Positions 34,656-44,086 are shown, numbered from the stretch's first letter. The stretch: 64,000 nucleotides of DNA from Hominimerdicola alba 8 (GCF_000178155.2 NZ_ADKM02000075.1:107814-171813); one strand, 5' to 3'. Numbers and translations: made by a program. The notes: generated by a model from the letters alone, not told the origin.

Positions 34656-35678
34656 ATGAACATGTCAATTGTTTGCAGTAAAGACAAATATATAGATCTC
34701 CATCTTCACCTTGACGGTGCTGTTACACCTGAAATAGCGCATAGGCTTGCTGAGATGCAGGGCATAACTCTGCCCGATGACGATATTCTTGAAGAGCAGC
34801 TTTCTGTTCAGCCTGATTGCAGCAGCCTGAATGATTTTCTTAAATGCTTTGAGCTGCCGGTTTCGCTTTTGCAGACTAAAGAGGCTTTGTCGGAATGCGT
34901 TTATATGGTATGCACTTCGCTGAAAGAGCAGGGTGTAATTTATGCGGAGATACGTTTTGCACCACAGCTGCATTGTCAGCGCGGTCTTACTCAGGAAGAT
35001 GCTGTGCGTGCTGTGCTTGACGGGCTTGAACGCAGTTCTTTGAGCGCGTCTGTTATTCTATGCTGTATGCGCGGCAGCGGCAATGAAAAAGAAAACTTTG
35101 AAACCGTTGAAGTTGCAAAGAAATATCTTACCAACGAGGGCGGAGTAACTGCCATTGACCTTGCAGGTGCGGAAGCACTGTTCCCGACAAAGAATTATCG
35201 CGAACTTTTTGCAAGGGCGAGAAAGTACGGTATACCTTTTACGATACACGCGGGTGAAGCTGACGGTGCTGACAGCATACGCGCCGCTGTTGAGTTCGGC
35301 GCAGTCCGTATCGGGCATGGTGTCAGGTGCTTTGAGGACAAGGCTCTTATGGAGATAGTCAGAAAGAATGGCATTGCCTTTGAGATGTGTCCGACCAGCA
35401 ATCGTCAGACTCATTCGGTGAAAGATATGAGCGATTATCCGCTTATGGCTTATCTTTCAGCGGGTATAAAGGTGACGATAAATACTGACGATCCTGCTAT
35501 TGAGCGTACCACTATAGCAGAGGAGTACAGATATATCCAAAAGCTGTTCGGGCTTGATGAGAAACAAAAGAAACAGCTGCTTTCCAATGCGGTCGATGCG
35601 GCTTTTACCTCTGAAAGGGTAAAGTCGAAGCTGAGGCGGGAACTTGGTATAGCTGCGGAGGGTGTTCTCGATGACTAG
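34656..35678 (+). CDS. add: Adenosine deaminase
   Basis: This 340-residue enzyme converts (deoxy)adenosine to (deoxy)inosine in purine salvage. Zinc and catalytic motifs are present: DLHLHLDG (HxH, residues 15-17), FTIHAGEADG (His and catalytic Glu), GHGVR, CPTSNRQTH and TINTDDPAI with the catalytic Asp pair. AGGAGG precedes the start. The 3' end overlaps the following ABC gene by 8 bp, so the two are translationally linked. Confidence 0.95.
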   Translation: MNMSIVCSKDKYIDLHLHLDGAVTPEIAHRLAEMQGITLPDDDILEEQLSVQPDCSSLNDFLKCFELPVSLLQTKEALSECVYMVCTSLKEQGVIYAEIRFAPQLHCQRGLTQEDAVRAVLDGLERSSLSASVILCCMRGSGNEKENFETVEVAKKYLTNEGGVTAIDLAGAEALFPTKNYRELFARARKYGIPFTIHAGEADGADSIRAAVEFGAVRIGHGVRCFEDKALMEIVRKNGIAFEMCPTSNRQTHSVKDMSDYPLMAYLSAGIKVTINTDDPAIERTTIAEEYRYIQKLFGLDEKQKKQLLSNAVDAAFTSERVKSKLRRELGIAAEGVLDD

Positions 35679-36984
35679 AACTACAGAGTTTTTGGCGTTC
35701 TTTGCCGCACAGATACTTGAAACTATCGGTATGTGGCGTATTTTTGTCAAGTGTGGTAAGCGAGGCTGGCTTTCTGTCATTCCGCTGTTCAGGCAATATT
35801 ATCTCGGTGTCTGCGCAGGACGTGATGGTGAGGGGCGTATGCTGGCACTGCTGGAAGCAGGTGTCGATGCTTCGATAGTTTCCTGTATTTTTTTTGAGGT
35901 AGGTTCTCTCCAGTATATGGTAGCTTCGTTCTTCTTCCTGCTGGTAATGATACCTTATACCATATTCAGGATAAGAGTGTGCTTCGGGCTTTGTGATGCT
36001 TTCGGCAGAAATCGTTTCTGGGTGGTGCCCTGGATCGTTTTTGACTGGCTGTGTGCGCTGATATGGGGTTTGATACCATCTTTTAAGACGGCTGAGGGCT
36101 ATCCGTTTGACGAGGAAGAGGTCGCACCTGAACTGAGCGGACTTGAAGTCGATCTGGATGCACCGGGTCTTTCAATTAATATCACCCGCCGTACTGCCAT
36201 GAGTTTTCTAAAAAGGAAAGTGCTGCTGAGAGATATACACCTCAACATACCAATGGGACATATGGTGCTGCTGCTGGGCGGTTCAGGTTCGGGCAAGACC
36301 ACTTTTCTAAATGCGGTAACAGGATACGAAAAGGCAAAAGCTGTCATCACTCTGGGCGACAGCGATGTTTACAAACAGTATAACAGCATGAAATACGACA
36401 TCGGTTTTGTGCCGCAGCAGGATCTTGTGCGCGGCAGTGATACGGTATACAGAACACTTTCAGATGCCGCGAGATTAAGACTGCCTGCCGATTATACCAT
36501 CGATAAACGCAGGAACCGCATTAACGATGTGCTTGATACTTTCGGACTGACACCTGTGAAAAGCAGTCTGGTGGACAAGCTGTCAGGCGGTCAGCGCAAA
36601 AGACTTTCCATTGCGATGGAGTATATTTCCGATCCGACACTTTTCATTCTCGATGAACCCGATTCGGGGCTTGACGGCGTTATGGCAAGATCACTTTTTG
36701 AAAAGCTGCGCTCGATAGCCAACACGGGCAAGATAGTTATTGTCATAACTCATACGCCCGACCGTGTTGCCGACTTGTTTGACGATGTGATAGTTGTTGC
36801 AAAAGATGCAATGCGCACAGGCAGACTTGCTTATTACGGAAACACGATAGATGCCTACGAATTTTTCGGCAAACGTTCTATGGAAGAGATACTTATGTCA
36901 GTTAACCGTAAAGAAGAGGGCGGCGAGGGCAGAGCGGATGACTTTGTAAGAAAGTATTCGGCATTGAAAGCAGGAGGTATGGCT
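35671..36984 (+). CDS. ABC exporter ATPase with N-terminal membrane domain (ABCG-like)
   Basis: This protein of about 437 residues combines an N-terminal membrane region (1 to about 135, three helices, with KRGWLSVIPLFRQYYLG resembling DUF5684-like membrane proteins) and an ABC ATPase of the ABCG/White type: Walker A GGSGSGKTT near 200, Q-loop FVPQQD, signature LSGGQRKR, Walker B LFILDEPDSGLD and THTPDR. The start ATG lies inside the end of add; GGAGGG is at 35657-35662. The stop overlaps the permease start (TGATG). The fusion order, membrane domain first, is uncommon. Confidence 0.87.
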
Positions 36985-36986
36985 TG

Positions 36987-37925
36987 ATGGATACATATGT
37001 TAAACACACAGGTCGTGTAAGCCAGACCTTTATTTATCTCGGCAAGCTGTTTCGCATGTTTATTTTCAGGAATGACTGGAAAGCATTGCCTATGGCGGCA
37101 TTTATCTCAGGTCTTGTTTCTTTCGTGGTGGGCAAGAAGATGAATGTTTCGATGGAGGGTACTCTGAGAGGTGCTTTCGCATTTTCCTGCATTTGTATAT
37201 GGAACGGTTTCTTCAACTCCATACAGGTCATATGCCGTGAAAGGCATATAATCAAGCGTGAGCACCGTTCGGGTCTGCACATGACTTCTTACGTATTCGC
37301 GCATATGATATATCAGGCTTTTCTATGCAGCTGTCAGGCGGCTATAACCATTACAGTGATGGTGCTCGCTAAGGTTAAAATGCCATCGATGGGTTATGTC
37401 ACTGACCCGATAGTTGATATGTTCTTTACAATGTTTCTTATAACTTACGCGGCTGATATGATCGCACTTTTCATATCTTCATTTGTTAAGACGACCACTA
37501 CTGCAATGACAGTTGTTCCTTTTTTGCTTATCTTCCAGCTGATATTTTCGGGCGGTTTCTTTTCACTGACAGGAAATGCTTACAAGCTATCCTATCTGAC
37601 TGTTTCAAAGTGGGGACTTACTTCACTTTGCGCGCAGGGTGAATATAATTCGCTGCCGATGACTTCTTTGTGGACCTCTATGAGCAAGATGCGCAGCATG
37701 GAAATAGAAGGTCAGAAACCTGTTGACGAACTGCTGGATTATATCACAGCATCAAAGCGAAAAGACGAACTGATGCTTGAATGCGGCAGCAACAATCAGG
37801 ATAAGCGCTATGAATCAAGTGCCGAGAATGTATTGAAATGCTGGCGAAATCTGGGTATTTTTATCGCACTGTTTGCTTTTTTATCAGTAGTTATGCTGGA
37901 ATTCATCGATTATGACAGACGATGA
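36987..37925 (+). CDS. ABC-2-type permease (ABCG-like partner)
   Basis: This 312-residue membrane protein has five or six helices, typical of ABC-2/ABCG transmembrane domains. The first elbow region FRMFIFRNDWKALPMAAFISG is followed by CIWNGFFNSIQVICRERHIIKREHRSGLHM, the ABCG-like connecting segment with conserved E-R-x-x-x-x-R-E, then SYVFAHMIYQAF. GGAGG at 36973-36977 fixes the ATG. It forms a heteromeric or homodimeric exporter with the preceding ATPase; substrate unknown. Confidence 0.85.
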   Translation: MDTYVKHTGRVSQTFIYLGKLFRMFIFRNDWKALPMAAFISGLVSFVVGKKMNVSMEGTLRGAFAFSCICIWNGFFNSIQVICRERHIIKREHRSGLHMTSYVFAHMIYQAFLCSCQAAITITVMVLAKVKMPSMGYVTDPIVDMFFTMFLITYAADMIALFISSFVKTTTTAMTVVPFLLIFQLIFSGGFFSLTGNAYKLSYLTVSKWGLTSLCAQGEYNSLPMTSLWTSMSKMRSMEIEGQKPVDELLDYITASKRKDELMLECGSNNQDKRYESSAENVLKCWRNLGIFIALFAFLSVVMLEFIDYDRR

Positions 37926-37978
37926 ACTGTATCTGATAAATGTGATATTTTTGGCAAAAACAAATATATGAAACCTGA

Positions 37979-38006
37979 TCCCTCACTGTAAAAAGTGAGG
38001 GATTTC
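37979..38006 (+). terminator. Terminator of the add-ABC operon
   Basis: TCCCTCACT-gtaaaa-AGTGAGGGA followed by a short T stretch. Confidence 0.75.
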
Positions 38007-38044
38007 CGCTTTGCTATTTTTATTTAAAAAAACCATGACAACCA

Positions 38045-38073
38045 TTGACAATTCATTTGAAATGTAATATAAT
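38045..38073 (+). promoter_or_regulatory. Promoter of the LRR protein gene
   Basis: TTGACA (38045-38050), 17-bp spacer, TATAAT (38068-38073). Confidence 0.85.
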
Positions 38074-38145
38074 ATGGATAGATTTTATGATTTCGGGGCT
38101 TATTAAGCGGCAAAGACATCTAAACGATCACGGAGGTAGTAATAA

Positions 38146-38871
38146 ATGGCATTTGAGATAGAAAACGGTGTACTTACAAGCTATATTGAAGAAGATGGCG
38201 TTTCTGAAATAGTTGTACCCGACGGCGTAACCGAAATAGGTGAAGCTGCTTTCGGCGGATGCAGCACACTGAGATATATCACACTTCCAGAAGGGGTGCA
38301 GATAATAGGTGACTACGCTTTCGGCTGCTGCCGCCACCTGCGAAAGGTCAATATACCTTCTTCGGTCAAAATGATAGGTGCAACTGCTTTTTTCAGCTGT
38401 AAAAAACTGCATCCGATGCCGATACCTGAAAGTGTGTCTATTGTTGGCGAACATGCCTTTACTGATACATCCATCATGGCAGGTAAAAAAAGATATGCTA
38501 TCTATGCCTATCAGCTGCTCGTAAAGAACGAAATGTTCTTTGAACGTGCGGTCATGGAGTTTGAGAACAGCGGTGATGCTGAGTATAAAGCTGAGGATAT
38601 GGCACACCATGTTATGCAGTCGGGCATGATAGGTGACAAGGTAAATGAGATAGCGCTTGACGGTCAGAGGGCAGAAGAGGTAGTCGATGATGTTTTTGAC
38701 TACAATGCCGCATCGCTGTATGCTTCTAATGAGGCTTATAAGATCTGGGTAATAGATGAAAATGCAGCAGCAGATATCTCCAGCGAAAAACTCAAAAGAA
38801 TGTTTGATGAAGATATGGACGGTTTTGTTAAAAAGTACTGCCGCAATTTCGTTATTGATTCGCGCAAATAG
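38146..38871 (+). CDS. BspA-type leucine-rich-repeat protein, cytosolic
   Basis: This 241-residue protein has about four BspA/TpLRR-type repeats in residues 15-110 (EIVVPDGVTEIGEAAFGGC, YITLPEGVQIIGDYAFGCC, KVNIPSSVKMIGATAFFSC, PMPIPESVSIVGEHAFTD). An acidic, helical C-terminal domain of about 120 residues is unassigned. BspA-like repeats are usually on secreted proteins, but there is no signal peptide here. Role probably protein binding; partner unknown. Confidence 0.85.
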   Translation: MAFEIENGVLTSYIEEDGVSEIVVPDGVTEIGEAAFGGCSTLRYITLPEGVQIIGDYAFGCCRHLRKVNIPSSVKMIGATAFFSCKKLHPMPIPESVSIVGEHAFTDTSIMAGKKRYAIYAYQLLVKNEMFFERAVMEFENSGDAEYKAEDMAHHVMQSGMIGDKVNEIALDGQRAEEVVDDVFDYNAASLYASNEAYKIWVIDENAAADISSEKLKRMFDEDMDGFVKKYCRNFVIDSRK

Positions 38872-38908
38872 TTTTTGATATACAAGTTGAAATGCACAAA
38901 CACGATCT

Positions 38909-38950
38909 ATGCAATTTCGGCATAATGCTGAAATTGCATTTTCTTTTTTG
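38909..38950 (+). terminator. Terminator of the LRR gene
   Basis: ATGCAATTTC with GAAATTGCAT (38930-38939), then T-rich tract. Confidence 0.85.
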
Positions 38951-39205
38951 GTGCTCTATCGTAAATGATACGCCCTCGCGACTGTAAACGCTGTGGGGGC
39001 GATTTAATTTTTATGTACAAGCATTAAAACATTTGACAATTGGCGATTTTTCCCACATAATAATGCGCATCTACGCGATGATTGTATAAAACCAACAATT
39101 ATGTTGATAATAATGTATCGAAATTGAGTATAGAATTATCAATAAAAATGTGCTATAATATATTTTGTCAAGTAAAACAAACTAATATGTAAGGAGAGTT
39201 TTGTT
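38951..39205 (+). promoter_or_regulatory. Intergenic leader of the GH13 gene with a probable -10 box
   Basis: TATAAT at 39154-39159 with a weak -35 (TAGAAT, 39131-39136) about 50 bp before the start. The weak -35 suggests activator dependence. No gene is seen in the rest. Confidence 0.45.
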
Positions 39206-40516
39206 ATGTGGGCTTATGAAAGCGTTTTTTATCAGATCTACCCTCTGGGATTTTGCGGTGCACCGTTTGAGAACGATGGTGTGCAGGAAAGCCGTATCCT
39301 GAAAGTCATTGACTGGATACCGCACATCAGCAAGCTGGGTGCCAATGCTATCTATTTTTCGCCTGTGTTCGATTCAGATACTCACGGTTACAACACCCGT
39401 GACTATCGCAAGATAGACTGCCGTCTAGGAACCAATGATGACTTCAAAAAGGTCGTTGAGGAACTTCACAAGGCGGGTATCAAAGTTGTGCTGGATGGCG
39501 TGTTCAACCATGTTGGCAGAGGCTTCTGGGCATTTCAGGATGTTCTGCAAAATCGCGAAAATTCGCAGTATAAGGATTGGTTCCATATAGACTTCGGCGG
39601 CAACAGCAACTACAACGACGGTCTGTGGTACGAGGGCTGGGAGGGTCATTTCGACCTTGTAAAGCTGAATTTGCGCAATCCTGCGGTGGTTGACCATATC
39701 CTTGAATGCGTAACTCAGTGGGTGCGTGAATTCGATATCGACGGTCTTCGTCTTGATGTGGCTTATTGTCTGGATTTTGACTTTCTGAAGCGTCTTCGCC
39801 AGCACGCAAACTGGGTCAAGGAAGACTTCGTGCTGATAGGCGAACTTCTTCACGGCGATTACGCTCGCTGGGTCAATGACGAGATGCTGCACAGCTGCAC
39901 TAACTATGAGTGTTACAAGGGACTGTATTCCAGTTTCAACAGTATGAACATGTTTGAGATATGCCATTCGCTGAAAAACCAGTTCGGAAGTGAGGGCTGG
40001 TGCAGATATCGCGGCAAGCATCTGCTTTCGTTTGTTGATAACCACGATGTTTCAAGAGTTGCAAGCATACTGACAAATGATAAGCACCTTCCTCTGATAT
40101 ACGGACTTCTTTTTGGTATGCCCGGTATTCCATGTGTTTATTATGGTTCTGAGTGGGGCACTAAGGCAGACAAGAAGGACGGCGACCCTGCACTGAGAGT
40201 TTCATTTGAGAAGCCTGAATGGAATGAACTTACTGACCTTATCGCGAAGCTGGCGCATATCCGCACACAGTACAAGTGCTTAAGTTATGGCAGCATCAAC
40301 GTTCCTGTGTTAACAAACAGGCAGTGCATAATCGAACGTGAGTTTGAAGGCGAGCGCATTCTTGTTGCCATAAACGCCGATGACCAGCCTTACACTGCTC
40401 ATTTTGATGCGCGCTGCGGTCAGGCGGAAGAACTGCTCACGGGTACTGTTCACGATTTCGGCGGCGGCAGTGAGCTTAAGCCGTACTCCGTTGAAGTCTG
40501 GAAAATGGAGAGATAA
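39206..40516 (+). CDS. GH13 alpha-amylase-family glycosidase, cytosolic
   Basis: This 436-residue enzyme has the four conserved GH13 regions: DGVFNH (region I), GLRLDVA with nucleophile Asp (II), IGELLHG with general acid Glu (III) and FVDNHD (IV). The N-terminus WAYESVFYQIYPLGF is of the maltogenic amylase/neopullulanase-like type, but the usual extra N-terminal domain is missing. No signal peptide, so it should act on imported maltodextrins. Exact specificity uncertain. Confidence 0.9.
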   Translation: MWAYESVFYQIYPLGFCGAPFENDGVQESRILKVIDWIPHISKLGANAIYFSPVFDSDTHGYNTRDYRKIDCRLGTNDDFKKVVEELHKAGIKVVLDGVFNHVGRGFWAFQDVLQNRENSQYKDWFHIDFGGNSNYNDGLWYEGWEGHFDLVKLNLRNPAVVDHILECVTQWVREFDIDGLRLDVAYCLDFDFLKRLRQHANWVKEDFVLIGELLHGDYARWVNDEMLHSCTNYECYKGLYSSFNSMNMFEICHSLKNQFGSEGWCRYRGKHLLSFVDNHDVSRVASILTNDKHLPLIYGLLFGMPGIPCVYYGSEWGTKADKKDGDPALRVSFEKPEWNELTDLIAKLAHIRTQYKCLSYGSINVPVLTNRQCIIEREFEGERILVAINADDQPYTAHFDARCGQAEELLTGTVHDFGGGSELKPYSVEVWKMER

Positions 40517-40528
40517 TTTTTAAATTTT

Positions 40529-40559
40529 AACGCCGCTTCTGAAATACGGAAGCGGCGTT
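40529..40559 (+). terminator. Terminator of the GH13 gene
   Basis: AACGCCGCTTC with GAAGCGGCGTT (40549-40559); the T-rich tract after it also forms the left target duplication of element A3. Confidence 0.8.
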
Positions 40560-40570
40560 AAATTATTTTT

Positions 40571-40662
40571 ATGACTATCACTTTAGCACACCGGCTGAAA
40601 ATGCGGTAAACAAAAGGATAATTGATCGCTGTTTTTTTGTGGTGTGTCAGCGGGATAACCAT
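40571..40662 (+). mobile_element. Family A mini-element, copy A3 (92 bp, with 10-bp target duplication)
   Basis: ATGACTATCACTTTAGCACACC at the left and GGTGTGTCAGCGGGATAACCAT at the right, with a central deletion relative to A2/A4. It is flanked by the perfect direct repeat AATTATTTTT (40561-40570 and 40663-40672). It sits between convergent terminators. Confidence 0.9.
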
Positions 40663-40715
40663 AATTATTTTTGATATAAAACATATAACAAAAAAACGGA
40701 TCATATCCGCAATGT

Positions 40716-40752
40716 AAAAAATGCTGTAAGAGCGTGAAGCCCTTACAGCATT
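40716..40752 (-). terminator. Terminator of the carboxyltransferase operon
   Basis: Minus-strand stem ATGCTGTAAG / CTTACAGCAT followed by a T run. Confidence 0.85.
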
Positions 40753-40762
40753 TATCTTTTTA

Positions 40763-42160
40763 TTAAACAGGATGTACCTTGTTAGCGGCATCTGAATGTG
40801 CGCCGTCAACACCATACTTCTTGTCGCGTCTGTCCTTGAAGAACTTAGGTGCTACCTTCGGGAACATTGCATAAGTCAGAACATCTTCTTCCTGCTCTGT
40901 CCACTCAGCGCATTCCTTCTTCATGGTCTCGAACTCAGGCTGGAGCAGATCTGCGGGACGGCAGTCGATAGGCTCTTCGTTGCCAAGTATCTTCTTGCGG
41001 AACTCGGGGTCGATAGCAACAGGAGTCTTGCCGTACTCGCCCTTTACCAGACCCTTGAACTCTTTGGTGACAGTTTTGTATCTCTCGCCCATGATAACGT
41101 TGAACACAGCCTGTGTACCAACGATCTGCGAGGTAGGTGTTACCAGAGGAGGGAAGCCTGAATCCTTACGTACCTTAGGAACTTCCTTAAGAACATCTTC
41201 AAGCTGATCTGCCTTGCCTGCCTGTTTCAGCTGGCTGAGCAGGTTGGAGAGCATTCCGCCAGGTACCTGATACAGCAGAGCATTTGTGTTTGTAGCAAGC
41301 ATAGAAGGATCCAGCAGACCGTTGTCGATATACTTCTTTCTCAGACCCATGAAGTAATCTCTTACTTCGTTTAGTTTAACAAGGTCAAGACCTGTGTCAT
41401 ATTCGGTGCCCTGGAATGTTGCAACTATCGATTCGGTAGGTGCGTGGGAAGTACCCAGTGCAAGAGGCGACATAGCAGTATCAACAGCATCAACGCCAGC
41501 CTCTACAGCCTTGAGTATGCACATAGATGCCAGACCTGAAGTGTAGTGTGTGTGCAGCTGTACAGGGATAGTAACAACAGACTTGATATCTCTTACCAGA
41601 GTTTCAGCCTCATAAGGTGTCAGCAGCGCAGCCATGTCCTTAATGCAGATGGAATCTGCGCCTGCTTCCTGTATGCGCTTAGCATAATCCATGTAGTACT
41701 GGTGAGTGAACACTTCTCCCAGAGTATAAGAGATAGCTACCTGTGCATGACCCTTTTCCTTGTTGGCAGCCTTGATAGCTGTCTGGAGGTTTCTGATGTC
41801 GTTGAGCGCATCGAATATTCTGATTATGTCGATACCGTTCGCGATCGACTTCTGTACAAAGTACTCTACCAGATCATCTGCATAGTGACGGTAGCCCAGC
41901 ATGTTCTGTCCTCTGAACAGCATCTGCAGCTTGGTGTTAGGCATTTCTTTTCTGAGTATCCTCAGTCTTTCCCACGGATCTTCGTTGAGAAAACGAATGC
42001 AGGAGTCAAAAGTCGCGCCGCCCCAGCACTCAGCAGAATAGAAACCGATCTTGTCCATTGTGGAGAGGATAGGTCTCATATCGTCCATAGACATTCTTGT
42101 TGCCAGCAAAGACTGGTGAGCGTCACGCAGGACTGTTTCAGTTATTTTCAGCTTAGCCAT
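40763..42160 (-). CDS. oadA: Oxaloacetate decarboxylase/transcarboxylase 5S-type subunit (OadA-like)
   Basis: The 465-residue carboxyltransferase subunit transfers CO2 between oxaloacetate/pyruvate and biotin. Motifs: ETVLRDAHQSLLATRM, FRGQNMLGYRHYADD, SICIKDMAALLTP (carbamylated Lys) and LHTHYTSG (metal His pair). A conserved carboxylase domain follows to about residue 440. It lacks a fused biotin domain, as in the 5S subunit of transcarboxylase; the biotin protein is the next gene upstream. AAAGGA precedes ATG. No OadB sodium-pump subunit is present, favouring a soluble transcarboxylase or a split pyruvate-carboxylase-like role. Confidence 0.92.
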   Translation of the reverse strand: MAKLKITETVLRDAHQSLLATRMSMDDMRPILSTMDKIGFYSAECWGGATFDSCIRFLNEDPWERLRILRKEMPNTKLQMLFRGQNMLGYRHYADDLVEYFVQKSIANGIDIIRIFDALNDIRNLQTAIKAANKEKGHAQVAISYTLGEVFTHQYYMDYAKRIQEAGADSICIKDMAALLTPYEAETLVRDIKSVVTIPVQLHTHYTSGLASMCILKAVEAGVDAVDTAMSPLALGTSHAPTESIVATFQGTEYDTGLDLVKLNEVRDYFMGLRKKYIDNGLLDPSMLATNTNALLYQVPGGMLSNLLSQLKQAGKADQLEDVLKEVPKVRKDSGFPPLVTPTSQIVGTQAVFNVIMGERYKTVTKEFKGLVKGEYGKTPVAIDPEFRKKILGNEEPIDCRPADLLQPEFETMKKECAEWTEQEEDVLTYAMFPKVAPKFFKDRRDKKYGVDGAHSDAANKVHPV

Positions 42161-42195
42161 TTTTTATCGTTCCTTTCACTAAAATATAAACGGCA

Positions 42196-42564
42196 TTAGC
42201 CGATAACAGCGAGAACTGCACCTGTATCTACCTGTGAACCCTTGGTAGCGGAAATGCTCAGTACCTTACCTGCAACAGGTGCGTTGATGTCGTTCTCCAT
42301 CTTCATAGCTTCAAGAACTACGATAGCCTGACCTGCGGAAACTGTATCGCCTACAGCTACCTTGATATCCAGAACAGTGCCGGGCATTGGTGCAGTTACA
42401 TTTGTGCCCTCAACAGCGGCAGCAGGAGCAGCAGCGGGAGCAGGTGCAGCAGCAGGAGCTGCAGCGGGTGCAGGAGCAGCTACGGGAGCAGCAGCGTCAG
42501 CGCCGACTTCCTCAACAGCTACATCGTAAGCCTTGCCATTTACAGTGATATTATATCTTTTCAT
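42196..42564 (-). CDS. Biotin carboxyl carrier protein (1.3S-like)
   Basis: This protein of about 122 residues has a short N-terminal segment (YNITVNGKAYDVAVEEV), a long Ala/Pro linker (PAPAAAPAAAPAPAAAPA) and a biotinyl domain with the attachment motif EAMKMEND (Lys biotinylated) and PMPGTVLDIKV. It shuttles CO2 between the two carboxyltransferase subunits encoded on each side. AGGACGG better suits ATG 42564 than the ATG two codons upstream. Confidence 0.94.
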   Translation of the reverse strand: MKRYNITVNGKAYDVAVEEVGADAAAPVAAPAPAAAPAAAPAPAAAPAAAVEGTNVTAPMPGTVLDIKVAVGDTVSAGQAIVVLEAMKMENDINAPVAGKVLSISATKGSQVDTGAVLAVIG

Positions 42565-42597
42565 GATCATATACCGTCCTTTACAATTATTTACATA

Positions 42598-43977
42598 TTA
42601 AAGCTGAATGTTGCTGTGCTTCTTGGGCAGTCTTGAAACTCTCTTGCCCGACATCATAGCCAGCGCATCAGTAACAGCAGTTCTCAGCTGTGCAGCATCG
42701 ACTATACCGTCCACCAGACCGTTTACAGCGGCATTTGCAGCACTTGCCTGAGTCTTGGCGAATTCGTCAGCCAGCGCTTTTCTTGCAGCTGCCAGATCGG
42801 ATGCGCCTGCCAGCTTGTCGTGCTCCATGAACTCAACAGCAGTAACAGGGTCAAGGGCTGATATAACAGCCTCAGGCAGAGCATATGCAACATCGGCATT
42901 TGCGCCCTTGCCTGCAAGAGCTATGTAAGCCGCACCATAAGCCTTACCTGTAACAACAGATATTTTTGCAGTTGTAGCCTCAGCATAAGCGTGAGCCAGC
43001 TTGCTCATGCTCTTTACAGCGCCCGCAGCTTCTGTTTCATCACTGCCTGCAAAGCCCTCCGTGTCAACGAAAGTAACAACAGGTATAGCAAAAGCATCAC
43101 AGGTGCGTACAAATCTTGCCAGCTTAGCACAGTCATCAGCAGTCAGCTTATCTTTGGTCTTGTTGGTAGCAGCTACGCCGACTGTTTCGCCGTTGACAGT
43201 AGCCAGCGCAGTATAAGCTGCTCCGCCGAAAGCATTGCCCAGTTCAATAACGCTGTCTGCATCGAATACAGACTTGGTGATGCTCTCTATATCAGTGCCC
43301 GCAGCAGCCACAGGCTCTTCATACTCATAAACAGGAACAGGGGAGAGGTTGTTTGCAGGCAGTTTGAGCAGTATCGCTCTTGCCTTTTCTACCGCAGCCT
43401 TGTCATCATCGCATACAACGCTTACAGTACCGTTAGCCGCAGCATTCTCAGCAGAGCCGTTGCTCTTGGCATTAGGTGCAGCATACAGGCTGGCGTCCTT
43501 AGCCATTACAACGATATCAGCTGCCTCAGCAAGCAGAGCAGCAGTACCGGAGCAAACTCCTGCAACAACAGCTATCTGTGGTACAACGCCCGAAAGATTA
43601 GCAGTACACAGCATGAGTTCGCCGTAAGCTCTCAGTGCGGCAGCGCTGTCATTGACATCAGCGCCGTAGGAATCATAGATACCGATCACAGGAGTACCTG
43701 TCTTGGCAGCCAGATCATAGACCTTTGCGATCTTCTTTGCGCCTGCCTCAGTCATAGCACCGCTCTTCACGGAAACGTCCTGGGAAAAAGCATAAACAGG
43801 CTCACCATCGGCATAGCCGTAGGCAGTTATAACGCCTGCCGTTTCATTACCGTTGCCGACAAAAGCGTCAAGCTCAGTAAATTTCCCTTCATCAAACAGA
43901 TATGTCAGTCTTGTTCTCGCTGCACTGTCGGCAATAAGTGCCTTGAGTTCAGCAAGAGACTTTTTGGTTTCAGACAT
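42598..43977 (-). CDS. Acyl-CoA carboxyltransferase subunit (12S/MmdA-like), divergent
   Basis: The 459-residue protein is of the crotonase-like carboxyltransferase class found in methylmalonyl-CoA decarboxylase and transcarboxylase 12S. Visible features: SGAMTEAGAKKIAKVYDLA, GIYDSYGADV, VAGVCSGTAALLAE, FVDTEGFAGSDETEAAGAVKSMSKLAHAYAEATTAKISVVTGKAYGAAY near residues 305-355, and ALPEAVISALDP. It is shorter than the usual roughly 510 residues and very Ala-rich, so the acyl-CoA substrate is uncertain. ATGGAGG precedes ATG 43977; the longer frame is rejected. First gene of the operon. Confidence 0.82.
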   Translation of the reverse strand: MSETKKSLAELKALIADSAARTRLTYLFDEGKFTELDAFVGNGNETAGVITAYGYADGEPVYAFSQDVSVKSGAMTEAGAKKIAKVYDLAAKTGTPVIGIYDSYGADVNDSAAALRAYGELMLCTANLSGVVPQIAVVAGVCSGTAALLAEAADIVVMAKDASLYAAPNAKSNGSAENAAANGTVSVVCDDDKAAVEKARAILLKLPANNLSPVPVYEYEEPVAAAGTDIESITKSVFDADSVIELGNAFGGAAYTALATVNGETVGVAATNKTKDKLTADDCAKLARFVRTCDAFAIPVVTFVDTEGFAGSDETEAAGAVKSMSKLAHAYAEATTAKISVVTGKAYGAAYIALAGKGANADVAYALPEAVISALDPVTAVEFMEHDKLAGASDLAAARKALADEFAKTQASAANAAVNGLVDGIVDAAQLRTAVTDALAMMSGKRVSRLPKKHSNIQL

Positions 43978-44057
43978 ACAGTTTCCTCCATTCAATTTAT
44001 TTTGCCAGATAAATAACCAATTTTGCATTAAGTTTTTATCATAATTACACATATACC

Positions 44058-44086
44058 ATTATACCATTTTTCATCCAACATTTCAA
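44058..44086 (-). promoter_or_regulatory. Promoter of the carboxyltransferase operon
   Basis: TTGAAA (44086-44081), 17-bp spacer, TATAAT (44063-44058). Confidence 0.8.

Noticed and set aside
39425..40045. Open frame antisense to the GH13 gene
   Set aside because: All four GH13 motifs are on the other strand; no independent signal.
40763..43977. Na+-pumping oxaloacetate decarboxylase complex
   Set aside because: No beta subunit (OadB) or gamma subunit in or near the operon.
42991..44016. Open frame of 341 codons antisense to the carboxyltransferase gene
   Set aside because: Caused by the Ala-rich codon use of the real gene; Ser/Cys-rich nonsense product.
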